From Lewinellaceae bacterium (lineage in GTDB: Bacteria > Bacteroidota > Bacteroidia > Chitinophagales > Saprospiraceae), in assembly GCA_020636005.1 (NCBI GenBank), contig JACJYR010000001.1, positions 506,001 through 570,000 on the forward strand: a stretch of DNA of 64,000 nucleotides, given 5' to 3'. The notes beneath the pieces were generated by a model. The model was not told the origin of the DNA. It searched no databases and saw only the letters and a program-made list of their open reading frames with translations. A program made the position numbers and the translations under genes. Shown here in pieces: positions 34,529 to 43,529 of this stretch; the stretch's first letter is position 1; each line of letters starts with the position of its first letter.

Positions 34529-35014
34529 ATGCCGATGAAATATGCCCTGCTATTTTGTTCCTTGTTATTGTGCCACTGTCAAAACGACACCACCATGCAA
34601 CTTTCCAATGTTAAAATCCACGCTTTCCGGCTGCTGCCCGGCCAGGATTTAAAAAAAGAAATCCAGGCTTTCGTGAAAAAAGAAAACATCCAGGCTGGCT
34701 GGATCATGACCTGCGTCGGCAGCTTAACCCAGGCACACCTCCGCTTCGCCAACCAGCCCACCGGCACGAAAGCCAACGGCCATTTTGAAATCGTCAGCCT
34801 CGTTGGCACCATCAGCGTGAACGGTTCACACCTCCACCTAAGTGTCAGCGACAGCCTCGGCACGACCACGGGCGGCCACCTGCTCGACGACAACATCGTT
34901 TATACCACCGCCGAGATCGTCCTGGGTGAAGACCCTGCGCTCGTTTTTACCCGGGAAAAAGACGGCACGACGGAATGGGAAGAGTTGCAGGTGCGGCACC
35001 AGCAGCCAAAGTGA
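34529..35014 (+). CDS. PPC/DUF296-domain protein with a lipoprotein-like leader
   Basis: 161 residues, or 159 from the ATG at 34535. The PPC/DUF296 fold is clear: KIHAFRLLPGQDLKKEIQAFVKKENIQAGWIMTCVGSLTQAHLRFAN, then HFEIVSLVGTISVNGSHLHLSVSDSLGTTTGGHLL (metal-site His residues). PPC domains occur in plant and bacterial DNA-binding (AT-hook) proteins. Here the first 17 residues (MPMKYALLFCSLLLCHC) look like a lipoprotein signal ending in Cys, so this copy may be an outer-membrane or periplasmic protein. The start at Met23 (34595) would instead give a cytoplasmic form. Confidence 0.75.
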   Translation: MPMKYALLFCSLLLCHCQNDTTMQLSNVKIHAFRLLPGQDLKKEIQAFVKKENIQAGWIMTCVGSLTQAHLRFANQPTGTKANGHFEIVSLVGTISVNGSHLHLSVSDSLGTTTGGHLLDDNIVYTTAEIVLGEDPALVFTREKDGTTEWEELQVRHQQPK

Positions 35015-35101
35015 TCTATACTGGCATGAATTCGGTCACAGACGGTGGTAAACAACTTTACCTTCTGGTTGTTAGGCCGATTCACCAAACCACAATCCAT
35101 T

Positions 35102-35590
35102 ATGCGCCAGTTTTTTATGTTGCTAATTGCAGCCATTTTCTTGGCCCAATGTACACAACCGACCGTTGAGAAGCCCGCTGCCGCCACCTTCTCCGACCAA
35201 GACAAATCCGCTATCCTCGATGCCATTCAGCAAGAAAGCGATGCCTTCTATGCCCGGAACTTTGAAACCTGGAAAAACAAGTACACCGACCCACAGGTCA
35301 GTTGGACTTGCGTGGAAGAAAACGGCCTGGTGTTGGAAGCCTACAACAAACCCGACCTCGACAAGCTCGTGGGCGATTACATGAAAGCAAACCCGACGCC
35401 GGACACCGTGACCATCCGCCGGGAAAATGCCCTTTTTATGCCCGATGCAAACAACGTTTGGGTCAATTTTGACGAATACCAAACCGTTCACGGCAAAACC
35501 AAAATCCTGAAAGGTGTTCGCCTGATGTCAAAAGTGGATGGCGACTGGAAGATTGCCGCTATGAACTCCACTTTTGTGAAGTACGAATAG
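35102..35590 (+). CDS. NTF2/SnoaL-like lipoprotein
   Basis: 162 residues from the ATG at 35102. Lipoprotein signal MRQFFMLLIAAIFLAQC with the lipidated Cys at about 17. The rest fits the NTF2/SnoaL alpha-beta barrel used by ketosteroid isomerase-like proteins: ILDAIQQESDAFYARNFETWKNKYTDP, then VRLMSKVDGDWKIAAMNSTFVKYE, the characteristic final strands. The function is unknown; the pocket could bind a small hydrophobic ligand. It follows the PPC gene by 87 bp on the same strand and may share its transcript. Confidence 0.75.
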   Translation: MRQFFMLLIAAIFLAQCTQPTVEKPAAATFSDQDKSAILDAIQQESDAFYARNFETWKNKYTDPQVSWTCVEENGLVLEAYNKPDLDKLVGDYMKANPTPDTVTIRRENALFMPDANNVWVNFDEYQTVHGKTKILKGVRLMSKVDGDWKIAAMNSTFVKYE

Positions 35591-35623
35591 GTTAAACGGA
35601 TTGGTTTTTATCCTTGCTTGCAC

Positions 35624-36097
35624 TCAAAGCCGCTCCACCCGGCAATGAAAACACCCCTGCGCCGCATTGTGAACGTGCAGGTATTTCACACTTGCATTTC
35701 CCAACATCCGCCGAATTTCCTCTCCCAATTCGCTGCCTTGAAATGTCTTGGCGGCAACGAGCATGGACTTTTCATCGTAGCCCCGCAGCGAAAGCAGCCG
35801 GTGGCCGAGGTGCCCAGGCATTTGATTGACACCTAAGCTGGCAGGCTGGGCATTTTTCCTGACGAAAACCGGCCCCGAAGCCCGGTAGGGTGAGGCAACG
35901 TCGTGGTGCGGAAAATTGAACAAAATCAACTCCTCGCCCACCTCGGCATCCTGTAAACTGACCCGGCAGGGAAAGCCGGGGCTGGCGTCGGCGGTCATGC
36001 GGCAAGCATTGATTTTTGTGAGTTCCTCATCGTTCATTTCAAAAAAATGAGCAGTGGCAGTGGGGTCAAGGGCTGTTACTTGAAATTGGTACTCCAT
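35624..36097 (-). CDS. DUF1203 protein
   Basis: 157 residues, the usual size. The family signature is seen in RVSLQDAEVGEELILFNFPHHDVASPYRASGPVFVRKNA. DUF1203 proteins have no established reaction. It starts 5 bp after the stop of the AraC-methyltransferase gene on the same strand, so the two form an operon and this one may act with that regulator or answer the same stress. It does not carry a signal peptide, so it is cytoplasmic. Confidence 0.85.
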   Translation of the reverse strand: MEYQFQVTALDPTATAHFFEMNDEELTKINACRMTADASPGFPCRVSLQDAEVGEELILFNFPHHDVASPYRASGPVFVRKNAQPASLGVNQMPGHLGHRLLSLRGYDEKSMLVAAKTFQGSELGEEIRRMLGNASVKYLHVHNAAQGCFHCRVERL

Positions 36098-36102
36098 GAT
36101 TT

Positions 36103-36948
36103 TTAGCTTTTTTCTGTTTTTGAAAATTCCCAGCCGAGGATGGCCGTCTTGCGGTCGCTGCCCCAGTGGTAGCCCCCGAAAGTGCCTTCCGACCGGATGA
36201 CCCGGTGGCAGGGGATGAGGTAGGCCACGGGGTTGCTGCCGATGGCCGTTCCGACCGCCCTCGATGCCCGTGGTTGTTGGATTTGCTCCGCAATTTGGCC
36301 ATAGGTGGAAAGGCCGCCCATCGGAATCTTGAGCAGTGTTTCCCAGACTTTGAGTTGAAAATCAGTGCCTTTGAGGTGTAGTTTTACCTGGTTCAATCGG
36401 CTCCAGTCCTGTGCGAAAATGTGCAGTGCATTTTGCTGTTGCAAATCCACCATCTGCCGGAAGCGGGCATTGGGAAACTGGCTTTTCAATGCTTCCATCG
36501 CTGCCGTTTCGTCGTCGGTGAAAGCCATGTGGCAGATGCCTTTCAGAGTGCTCGCCACGAGCAGGTGGCCGAAGGGACTTTCCGCAAAACTGAAATTAAT
36601 GGACAGGTTTTCGCCGCCGTTTTTGTACTCGCCAGGCGTCATTCCCTCGATGTTGATGAACAAGTCGTGCAGCCGGCCCGTGCCGGAGAGGCCCGTTTCA
36701 TGCGCTGCGTCGAAGAGGGTGGCTTGCGTGTTTTTCAGGATGCCTTTTGCATACTCCACGCTGATGTATTGCAGGAATTTCTTGGGACTGACGCCTGCCC
36801 ACTCTGAAAACAATCGCTGGAAATGAAAGGGGCTGAGATACACCCGCTGGGCGACCTCATCAAGGTTGGGTTGCTCCCGGAAGTGCTCCCGGATGTAGGC
36901 GATGGCTTCGGCAATGCGCTCGTAGTTGACCTGGTTTTGTGCATTCAT
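36103..36948 (-). CDS. AraC regulator-methylated-DNA cysteine methyltransferase fusion (Ada-like)
   Basis: 281 residues. N-terminal AraC-type double helix-turn-helix (about 10-105), then a methyltransferase of the Ogt/Ada kind (about 115-275) with the active-site motif PCHRVI, the Cys that accepts the methyl group, and RAVGTAIGSNP. This is the Ada layout without the N-terminal phosphotriester-repair Cys4 domain, so it should remove O6-methylguanine damage and also act on promoters. CAAAAATA at 36968-36975 reads TATTTTTG on the coding strand, a good -7 box 20 bp before the start. The DUF1203 gene follows in the same operon. Confidence 0.9.
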   Translation of the reverse strand: MNAQNQVNYERIAEAIAYIREHFREQPNLDEVAQRVYLSPFHFQRLFSEWAGVSPKKFLQYISVEYAKGILKNTQATLFDAAHETGLSGTGRLHDLFINIEGMTPGEYKNGGENLSINFSFAESPFGHLLVASTLKGICHMAFTDDETAAMEALKSQFPNARFRQMVDLQQQNALHIFAQDWSRLNQVKLHLKGTDFQLKVWETLLKIPMGGLSTYGQIAEQIQQPRASRAVGTAIGSNPVAYLIPCHRVIRSEGTFGGYHWGSDRKTAILGWEFSKTEKS

Positions 36949-37177
36949 TTTTGTAAAATTTATGATGCAAAAATAGGCCGTTAGGAAAAGTAGGAAAACC
37001 CGAAAATTGCGGAATACTGCGCTTTCGGTGGAGAGGTTCAGCTATTATTTGAAGGTGGGCAATTAGAAAAACCGTTGAACTGCTGCCAACGGAAAATGCT
37101 GATTTTTCAGACACGTAAGGCATATATTTCTCCAATCACAGCGGAATTAACTATGAGAAATAGATGCCTTTTATTTT

Positions 37178-39562
37178 TCAAAAATGCCGCCGCTGCCCCG
37201 AAAACTCCATCGCCTCGCCCTTCCCGAACCCGTAACTAAAGCCCAAGGCCACGAAGCGTCCCCGACGGTTCCAGCTGTAGAGGTAAAAACCGGGCTGGTT
37301 GGTTTCGCTTTCCTGGATGCGGGAGGCGAACACGTCCCGGACACTGAAATTGAGGACGGCCTTGCCTTTCAAGATTTTTTTGCGGAGGCCAAGGTCTGCA
37401 AAAAGGTTGTTTGAAAATTCGCTTTGCACGCTTTTATATTTCGATTGGTACTGGCCCGTGATTTCAAAATCAAAATCGGCGGGTAGTTTCACTTTTGCTG
37501 TAAGTTTTGATGACCACTGGCCAGCGGAAAAATCAAAGGAAGTCGCTTCGAGCGTGCCTTGCCGATTGAAATAATTGTAGTTGAAATCGCCATTGAAGGC
37601 CAGCCATTTGGCAGCTTCGTATTTGCCGTTCAGCTCGATGCCCGTGGCCCGGTTGGTGCCGATATTCAGCGGTTTGTAGGTGTTTACGTTATTTTCAAAA
37701 GTGGAAATCCGCTCCACCACATCCGTCGTGTAACGGTAGTAAACACTGAAGTTCAGCGAGGTTTTTCCGAGCAAGTAAATACTGGAAACCTCGTAGGAGT
37801 CGGTGAGTTCCGGCAGTAATTTGGGGTTCCCGGTGCGCACGCTGAAGTTGTTGCGGATGTTGAAAAACGGGTTCAAATCCCACAGCCTCGGCCTGAAAAT
37901 CCGCCGGGAATAGCCCGCTTGAACGGACACTTTTTCCGAAATTTTATAAGATGTGTGCAGCGTCGGGAAGAAGTTGGTGAAGTTCCGTTTGTTCGATTCG
38001 TTGGTATTGACCAGCAGCGTGCTCAGGTCGGTGTTTTCGAGGCGAAGGCCCAGTTTCAGGCCCCATTTGTCCCCTTCGTAAGCGCCCGTTCCGTAAACCC
38101 CCAGCACGTTTTGGTGGAATTCAAAAACATTGGTCATGTTGTCGTTTTGCACCCATTCCCCGTTGTCCAGGTCGTTCACCGCAAAGTCGTTGCTCACGTC
38201 GTTGAGGACGTATTGCGCCCCAGTTTCCAGCGTCCATTTTTCGGCAAAAGGATGGGTGTAGTCGAGTTGAAAAGTGTGTTTTCCTTCCTGAAACTTGGTG
38301 CGGGTTTGCTGGTTGTTGGTGGCGGCATCGCCGGTGATGTTGATGTTTTCAAACTCCGAAGATTGATCTTTCCCAAAAAAATTGCCCACGGCGCTGAACA
38401 GCAGCGTATGCTCCTTGCTGTCCGTAAAATCCTTTTTGTATTGCAGTTCGTACTGGTATTTCGGGTTGGTGGCCTGGGTTGACTCTTGACGATACCACTC
38501 GGAAATGGGCGCTCCCGAAGCGTCAGGAATGCTGAAATTATAGCGGGAAGGCTGGTCTTCCACCTCGTAAGTGAAATTGCCGGAAAGCGTGATGACGTTG
38601 AGCGGGTTGATGTGGTAATCCGTGCCTAATATAAACGTGTAAAAAGCCTCGTTGCGGTATTCCGTCCCATCGCTCAAAATTGTTTTCCCGCTCACCAAAT
38701 CCCGGTTGATGTTCCGGCCCTGCTGAGGTAGTTCCCGGTAGCCAGCGCCCAACTGGCTGAACAGGTTGAACTTGTCCGTGCGGCGGTTCAGGCTCAGGCC
38801 CACGCTATGGTTCTGCGGAATGCCCGTGTTCAGACTGACCGAGCCATTGAGGCCCTTCCGGTTCTCTTTTTTAATCACAATATTGATGATACCTGACGTG
38901 CCCTCCGCATCGTATTTGGCGGATGGGTTGGTGATGACCTCGATTTTTTCAATCATGTCGGCGGTGATGGTGCCCAAGGCATTCGAGCGCTCATCGGCCA
39001 GCACGGAAGGCTTGCCGTTGATGAGGATTTGCACCCCTGTGCTGCCCCGCAGGCTGATTTGCCCTTCGATGTTCACGTTGACCGATGGCACATTGTTCAG
39101 CACTTCGAGGGCGCTGGCGCCCGTGCTGCTCAGGTCTTTCCCAACGTTGAAAACCCGTTTGTCCAACTTGAATTCCGTGGAAGATTTTTCGGCACGGACG
39201 ACCACCTCTTCCAGCGTTTCGCTGTTTTCTGAAAGTAAAATGACGCCCAGATCAGCCTTGCCATCCACGATGAAAATGTCCTTGATAGTTTGCACAGCAA
39301 AACCGATAAAGCTGATTTCCACATAAAAATCTTGCACCTCGGTCTCCACGTTGAAGGTGCCGTCCATTTCCGTGGTGACGCCTGTGATGGCTTTGCCAGT
39401 TTGCTGGTCGGCTATCATTACCGTAGCGAATTCTATGGGTCGCTGGCTTTGGTCTTCTACCACTTTGCCGCTGATTTCGATGGTGTTTTTTTGGGCAAAA
39501 AGGCTGTTTGCGACAGCGGTTAAAACAAGGAGCAGGAAAAAAGTAAAAAGTTTAAATTTCAT
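37178..39562 (-). CDS. TonB-dependent receptor, outer-membrane beta-barrel family
   Basis: 794 residues. Signal peptide to about 23 (NSLFAQ), a carboxypeptidase-regulatory-like domain (about 27-110), a plug domain (about 115-225; LRGSTGVQILINGKPSV and VITNPSAKYDAEGTSGIINIVIKK), and a large C-terminal barrel ending in an aromatic residue (F794). TonB-linked import of an unknown ligand through the outer membrane is the likely role; I see no SusD partner, so it is not a polysaccharide locus. It is alone on its strand, 230 bp from the Ada-like gene. Confidence 0.9.
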   Translation of the reverse strand: MKFKLFTFFLLLVLTAVANSLFAQKNTIEISGKVVEDQSQRPIEFATVMIADQQTGKAITGVTTEMDGTFNVETEVQDFYVEISFIGFAVQTIKDIFIVDGKADLGVILLSENSETLEEVVVRAEKSSTEFKLDKRVFNVGKDLSSTGASALEVLNNVPSVNVNIEGQISLRGSTGVQILINGKPSVLADERSNALGTITADMIEKIEVITNPSAKYDAEGTSGIINIVIKKENRKGLNGSVSLNTGIPQNHSVGLSLNRRTDKFNLFSQLGAGYRELPQQGRNINRDLVSGKTILSDGTEYRNEAFYTFILGTDYHINPLNVITLSGNFTYEVEDQPSRYNFSIPDASGAPISEWYRQESTQATNPKYQYELQYKKDFTDSKEHTLLFSAVGNFFGKDQSSEFENINITGDAATNNQQTRTKFQEGKHTFQLDYTHPFAEKWTLETGAQYVLNDVSNDFAVNDLDNGEWVQNDNMTNVFEFHQNVLGVYGTGAYEGDKWGLKLGLRLENTDLSTLLVNTNESNKRNFTNFFPTLHTSYKISEKVSVQAGYSRRIFRPRLWDLNPFFNIRNNFSVRTGNPKLLPELTDSYEVSSIYLLGKTSLNFSVYYRYTTDVVERISTFENNVNTYKPLNIGTNRATGIELNGKYEAAKWLAFNGDFNYNYFNRQGTLEATSFDFSAGQWSSKLTAKVKLPADFDFEITGQYQSKYKSVQSEFSNNLFADLGLRKKILKGKAVLNFSVRDVFASRIQESETNQPGFYLYSWNRRGRFVALGFSYGFGKGEAMEFSGQRRHF

Positions 39563-39759
39563 ATCTGGGTGTTTTGATGCCGCAAAGAAGCAGGGCGACG
39601 GACATTTTTGAAAATAGACTCCATGAACACCGGGATTTTGTCAATGAAAAAAAGCAATCAGCCTCATTTGGGACAAAAACCGGAGGGGGTAAGCCTAACA
39701 AACAGTTCTTTTTGTAGTTTTACAAACAGCAGATAATCAAAGAAAAAAACAAGCGCAGC

Positions 39760-40647
39760 ATGAAAAAAATCAAAAAAGAAGACATCAAACAGGAAGTATT
39801 TGACCTCTACGATGACTACGCCCACAACCGCCTTGACCGTCGGTCATTCATGAACAAACTTTCTGCTTATGCCGTTGGTGGGCTAACTGTCCCGGCGCTC
39901 ATGAGTGCGGTCATGCCCAATTACGAGGACTCCATCCAGGTTCCGTCAAATGACCCAAGGCTAACTTCAGAATTCATCGAGTACGACTCGCCGAAGGGTG
40001 GCGGGAAAATCAAGGGACTGCTCTCCCGTCCGGTCGGGAACAAGTCGAAACTGCCCGGCATCGTGGTCGTCCATGAAAACCGGGGCCTCAATCCGCACAT
40101 CGAAGACGTTGCCCGGCGGGCGGCGTTCGAGGGTTTCATTTCCCTCGCCCCGGATGCCTTGTCGCCGCTCGGCGGCTACCCCGGCACCGACGACGAAGGC
40201 CGGGAAATGCAGGCAAAACGGGATCGGGAGGAAATGTTGCAGGATTTTATCGCCGCTTTCGAAACGCTGAAAGTGCATCCGGAATGCAGTGGAAAAGTTG
40301 GGGTGGTCGGTTTCTGCTTCGGCGGCTGGGTGTCCAACATGATGGCGGTGCGGGTGCCCGATTTGATGGCGGCTGTTCCATTTTACGGCACTCAACCCAC
40401 TGCCGAGGAAGTCCCCAATATCAAAGCGCCGCTGCTTTTGCACTTCGCCGCACTCGACAAGCGGGTGAACGAAGGCTGGCCCGCCTACGCCACCGCCCTC
40501 CAGGAAAACAACAAGGAATACAGCGCCCACCTTTATCCGGATGTCAATCATGGTTTTCACAATGACTCGACGCCACGCTATGATTATGAGGCGGCACGGC
40601 TGGCTTGGGAGCGGACGATTGAATTTTTTAAATGGAAATTGGGGTAA
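39760..40647 (+). CDS. Dienelactone hydrolase-like protein with Tat-like leader
   Basis: 295 residues. The alpha/beta hydrolase core has nucleophile Cys186 in GFCFGGW, an acid further on, and His in NHGFHND near the end, the Cys-Asp-His triad of dienelactone hydrolases (YghX type). The first 55 residues are unusual: NRLDRRSFMNKLSAYAVGGL is a twin-arginine-type signal (RRSFMNK then a hydrophobic stretch), so the protein may be exported folded. The MarR gene starts 100 bp downstream with its own promoter. An active-site Cys in an exported enzyme is notable. Confidence 0.88.
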   Translation: MKKIKKEDIKQEVFDLYDDYAHNRLDRRSFMNKLSAYAVGGLTVPALMSAVMPNYEDSIQVPSNDPRLTSEFIEYDSPKGGGKIKGLLSRPVGNKSKLPGIVVVHENRGLNPHIEDVARRAAFEGFISLAPDALSPLGGYPGTDDEGREMQAKRDREEMLQDFIAAFETLKVHPECSGKVGVVGFCFGGWVSNMMAVRVPDLMAAVPFYGTQPTAEEVPNIKAPLLLHFAALDKRVNEGWPAYATALQENNKEYSAHLYPDVNHGFHNDSTPRYDYEAARLAWERTIEFFKWKLG

Positions 40648-40698
40648 GTGAGCCGGAGTACAACTGGGGGTTAGGAAATAAAAAAAAATTCTGCCCCT

Positions 40699-40738
40699 CT
40701 TGCAAATTTACTTGCAATAATCTTAACTTTGTTGCGCA
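40699..40738 (+). promoter_or_regulatory. Promoter of the MarR operon with operator-like palindromes
   Basis: TTG at 40699-40701, a 21-nt spacer, then TAACTTTG at 40723-40730 match the Bacteroidota promoter. It is overlaid by TTGCAA (40699-40704 and 40711-40716) and followed at once by TTGCGCAA (40731-40738). These are inverted half-sites of the kind MarR proteins bind. GTTGCGCAATCAA (40730-40742) recurs exactly at 41193-41205. Confidence 0.7.
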
Positions 40739-40747
40739 ATCAACAAT

Positions 40748-41176
40748 ATGGACTACGAAAAAACATTGGGCCGCCAGACCGGCGTTTTGTACGGACTTCT
40801 TTCCCGCAGGCTGAACAGCTTGCTGGCTGAGGCCGAACTGGGCATTACCGTGGACCAGTTTCGCCTCCTGACCATGCTCTGGAAAGCGGACGGCATCACG
40901 CAGCAGCAACTCGCCGACAAAATCGGCAGAGACCGGGCCAGTGTGACCCGAATGGTGGATATTCTTGAAAATCAGGGAATTATAACCCGGATTTCCGACA
41001 AAAACGACCGTCGCATCAATTTGCTGCATCTGACCAAGAAAGGACGGGAACTCGAAGAAACCGCCGCCGCCTGCGCTCACAGGGCTTTGGAGGAGATGAC
41101 AAAGGGCTTTAACGAGGAAGAGGAGGCGATTTTATCGCAATTGCTCCGGCGGGCAATTGGCAATTTGAGATGTTAA
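40748..41176 (+). CDS. MarR-family transcriptional regulator
   Basis: 142 residues. The winged helix is plain: ITVDQFRLLTMLWKADGITQQQLADKIGRDRASVTRMVDILENQGIITR, then DKNDRRINLLHLTKKGREL (the wing and signature). MarR dimers repress genes for efflux or detoxification and let go when a phenolic or oxidising ligand binds. TTGCGCAA and TTGCAA palindromes surround its own promoter and return just before the next gene, so self-repression is likely. There is no clear redox Cys pair of the OhrR kind. Confidence 0.92.
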   Translation: MDYEKTLGRQTGVLYGLLSRRLNSLLAEAELGITVDQFRLLTMLWKADGITQQQLADKIGRDRASVTRMVDILENQGIITRISDKNDRRINLLHLTKKGRELEETAAACAHRALEEMTKGFNEEEEAILSQLLRRAIGNLRC

Positions 41177-41192
41177 TTTTTTTACCCGAATA

Positions 41193-41220
41193 GTTGCGCA
41201 ATCAATGATTGTTTGTGCAA
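41193..41220 (+). promoter_or_regulatory. Second operator-like site before the DoxX gene
   Basis: GTTGCGCAATCAA at 41193-41205 repeats the sequence that precedes the MarR gene, and TTGTGCAA follows at 41213-41220. Two related sites 19 bp apart in the gap between the MarR gene and its first downstream gene suggest control of that gene by the same MarR protein. I see no separate TAnnTTTG box, so this may be an internal site. Confidence 0.6.
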
Positions 41221-41261
41221 CATAAGTTAATTCTTCAAACAATACAATCAATTTTTCAAGC

Positions 41262-41648
41262 ATGAAGTACCTACCAATCATTGCCCGATACCTGCTCGGT
41301 ATCATTTTACTCGTCAATGGCGTGAACATGTTTGCCCAGTTCATGCCGCTGCCCAACCCGCAGCAGCCCGATTTGGCACAGCGCTTCCTGAACATCCTGC
41401 ACGAGGGGGGCTATTTTTACCCCATCCTCGGCACGGTGAAAATCTTCACGGCACTGGCACTTTTTACCAATCGCTACCTGCCGTTCATGCTCATCGTGAT
41501 GTTCCCCATCACGCTCAACGGTGTGCTGTTCCACCTGCGCATGGACCCGATGATGGCGCCCGTGGCGGTCGCAGTGATGCTGCTGCAATGTTGGCTGATA
41601 TACCGGAACCGGGAAAAATACTACCCCATGCTGTCCACAGGCGTTTGA
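41262..41648 (+). CDS. DoxX-like membrane protein
   Basis: 128 residues with four predicted membrane helices: LPIIARYLLGIILLVNGVNMF, the FYPILGTVKIFTALALF segment, LPFMLIVMFPITLNGVLF and VAVAVMLLQCWLIYR. The pattern is the DoxX family, small quinone- or thiosulfate-linked proteins found beside redox enzymes. It starts 85 bp after the MarR gene and is the first of five close genes, so it is probably under MarR control. A second DoxX-like gene lies at 43526 in the same run. Confidence 0.85.
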   Translation: MKYLPIIARYLLGIILLVNGVNMFAQFMPLPNPQQPDLAQRFLNILHEGGYFYPILGTVKIFTALALFTNRYLPFMLIVMFPITLNGVLFHLRMDPMMAPVAVAVMLLQCWLIYRNREKYYPMLSTGV

Positions 41649-41679
41649 TTGTCAACCATTTTAAAAAAAAAATTCAGAC

Positions 41680-42705
41680 ATGAAAAAACTTTTCTTTTCG
41701 GCAGCCGCAGTGCTACTGACCACCCTCGTTGTACAAGCACAAATCAATACCCGTACCGACACGGTCATCGCCGCTCCGGTGCCATACACTGCCTATGGGC
41801 CACAGTTCGACTGGTCGAAAGGCTACTATGTAGCGGAAATCAAACCCGGCACAGGCGTGTATTGGGTGACGGAAGGCAGCCACCAAGTAATGTTTATGAC
41901 CACCGGGAAAGGCGTGGTCGTGGTAGATGCGCCACCTATTTTTGGTGATAAAATTTCAAGAGCCATCGCAGAGGTGACCAAAGAACCAGTCACGCACCTG
42001 ATTTACACGCACTACCACGCCGACCATATTGCCGGGGCGTACCAGTTCCCGAAAGGCATCAAAATCATTTCGAGCGAGGGCATCAAAAACCGATTGCGGG
42101 AACTGCAAAGTGGCCAGCGGGAGGTGCCCTTCGGCACTTTCGTGGGTGGAAAACCTGTCGAATTGCCCACCGGGACATTCAAAAACAACTACGTCCTGAA
42201 AGTCGGCAACAAAACCATCGAACTGCAAGTCCTCGCCGCTTCACACACGCACAGCGACGTGGCGGTTTATTTACCGAAGGAAAAAATCCTGAACGCCGTG
42301 GATTTTGTGTGGGCGGGCTGGATACCTTTCGATGGCCTCGGCGAAGCGGAAGACCTGAACGGCTACCTGGCCGTGCAAGAACGCCTGCTCCAATTTGATT
42401 GGGATGTGATGGTCGGTGGTCACGTCGGGCGGCTGGCGAACAGGCAGGATGTGGAAACGAACATCACCTACATCAACGACGTGAAAAATGCCGTGATGAA
42501 AGCGCTGCAAACCACCGATTACATGGCTGCCGCAAAAAAAGCGGGATTTTCCAATACCTTCCTGACGGTGGAAACCTATTTCGACATGGTGGCCCATGCT
42601 GCCTCGAAGGAAGTGGAGGCCAAATGGGTGGGCAAACTCGCCGGGGCAGACGTTTGGACCTACAACAATTGCCGCCGGATGATGATGTGGCTTCGCCTCA
42701 ATTAA
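41680..42705 (+). CDS. Exported metallo-beta-lactamase-fold hydrolase
   Basis: 341 residues; signal peptide to about 20 (LLTTLVVQAQ). The metal-binding signature YTHYHADHIAGAY is intact (H-x-H-x-D-H), followed by HTHSDVAVYLP and a final GGHVGRL His. The sequence is of the broader MBL-fold esterase/lactonase/thioesterase group rather than a beta-lactamase. Position between two DoxX genes and behind a MarR regulator suggests handling of a toxic or quinone-like compound in the periplasm. Confidence 0.9.
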   Translation: MKKLFFSAAAVLLTTLVVQAQINTRTDTVIAAPVPYTAYGPQFDWSKGYYVAEIKPGTGVYWVTEGSHQVMFMTTGKGVVVVDAPPIFGDKISRAIAEVTKEPVTHLIYTHYHADHIAGAYQFPKGIKIISSEGIKNRLRELQSGQREVPFGTFVGGKPVELPTGTFKNNYVLKVGNKTIELQVLAASHTHSDVAVYLPKEKILNAVDFVWAGWIPFDGLGEAEDLNGYLAVQERLLQFDWDVMVGGHVGRLANRQDVETNITYINDVKNAVMKALQTTDYMAAAKKAGFSNTFLTVETYFDMVAHAASKEVEAKWVGKLAGADVWTYNNCRRMMMWLRLN

Positions 42706-42722
42706 CCAGACTGATTTCCAAC

Positions 42723-43529
42723 ATGAAGCATTTCTTTTTCCTGCTGTTTGCCCTTGTTTTTGCGGAGCAAACAAGCGCCCAGCAAGCGCCCGGCAATCAT
42801 CCTGACTCGCTCGATTACGACCTGCACCTTTCCTCCACTGTCCTGCTGAGCGGTGGCAACCTGTCGAGGGTCGTTTCACAAAACCGGCTGTGGGGCAGCG
42901 TGGGCAACCGGCTGTTGCAGGTGGTCAGCGAAAATTCCTATCGTTTTGGGAAAAACGGCAGCCGGGTGGTCGAGAACGACGTTTTGAGCCGCAATTACCT
43001 GCGCTTTTTTCCGAAAAGCCGTTGGTACGGTTATCTGCTCGGCACCTACGAAGTGAACCACCGCCGTTCCATCGAAAACCGCTGGCAATTGGGGCTTGGT
43101 TCGGCTTATAATTTTTACCAAAAAACCAACCGGGATTTCCTGCGCTTCGGCATCACCGTTGCGCAGGAAACTGCGCGTTTCAAGTCGGACTCCTACAACC
43201 TTTCCGGGTTCGATGGGACGGAAAAAATCAACGAACCCCGTGCGATTTTCCGCTTTGGCGGGGTGCATTCGGTGCTGGGCAAACACCTCGTTTTGCGCCA
43301 CGACACCTGGTTCATGGCTGGACTGAAACATTCGGACAACTACCGCTGGCATACGTTGCTCGGATTGCAAGTGCCTGTTTATCAGGGCTTTTCATTTAAA
43401 ACGGAACTGGACTACACCTATGAAAACCTGACCATCAGCGGAAAAAACCCATTTGGAACGCCATCCAGCCAAGACGACTGGACCTTGAGTTTTGGCGTGG
43501 CCTACGATTTAAACAGTTTGAAAAAATGA
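42723..43529 (+). CDS. Outer-membrane beta-barrel protein, DUF481-like
   Basis: 268 residues from the ATG at 42723; signal peptide to about 20 (FAEQTSAQQ). What follows is a run of alternating polar and hydrophobic strands ending in an aromatic/Leu-Lys tail (GVAYDLNSLKK), with W, Y and R spaced as in small DUF481-type barrels (RWYGYLLGTYEVNHRRSIENRWQLGLGS). Its function is unknown; it could be a channel for the pathway's substrate. Its stop overlaps the start of the next gene by 4 bp, so the operon continues. Confidence 0.75.
   Translation: MKHFFFLLFALVFAEQTSAQQAPGNHPDSLDYDLHLSSTVLLSGGNLSRVVSQNRLWGSVGNRLLQVVSENSYRFGKNGSRVVENDVLSRNYLRFFPKSRWYGYLLGTYEVNHRRSIENRWQLGLGSAYNFYQKTNRDFLRFGITVAQETARFKSDSYNLSGFDGTEKINEPRAIFRFGGVHSVLGKHLVLRHDTWFMAGLKHSDNYRWHTLLGLQVPVYQGFSFKTELDYTYENLTISGKNPFGTPSSQDDWTLSFGVAYDLNSLKK

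Noticed and set aside
37867..37882. GGGTTCAAATCCC-like sequence, resembling a tRNA T-arm
   Set aside because: It is inside the TonB-dependent receptor coding frame and lacks the other tRNA arms.
42399..42722. Longer upstream start for the DUF481-like gene
   Set aside because: It overlaps the MBL hydrolase gene in another frame; the signal peptide at 42723 fixes the start.
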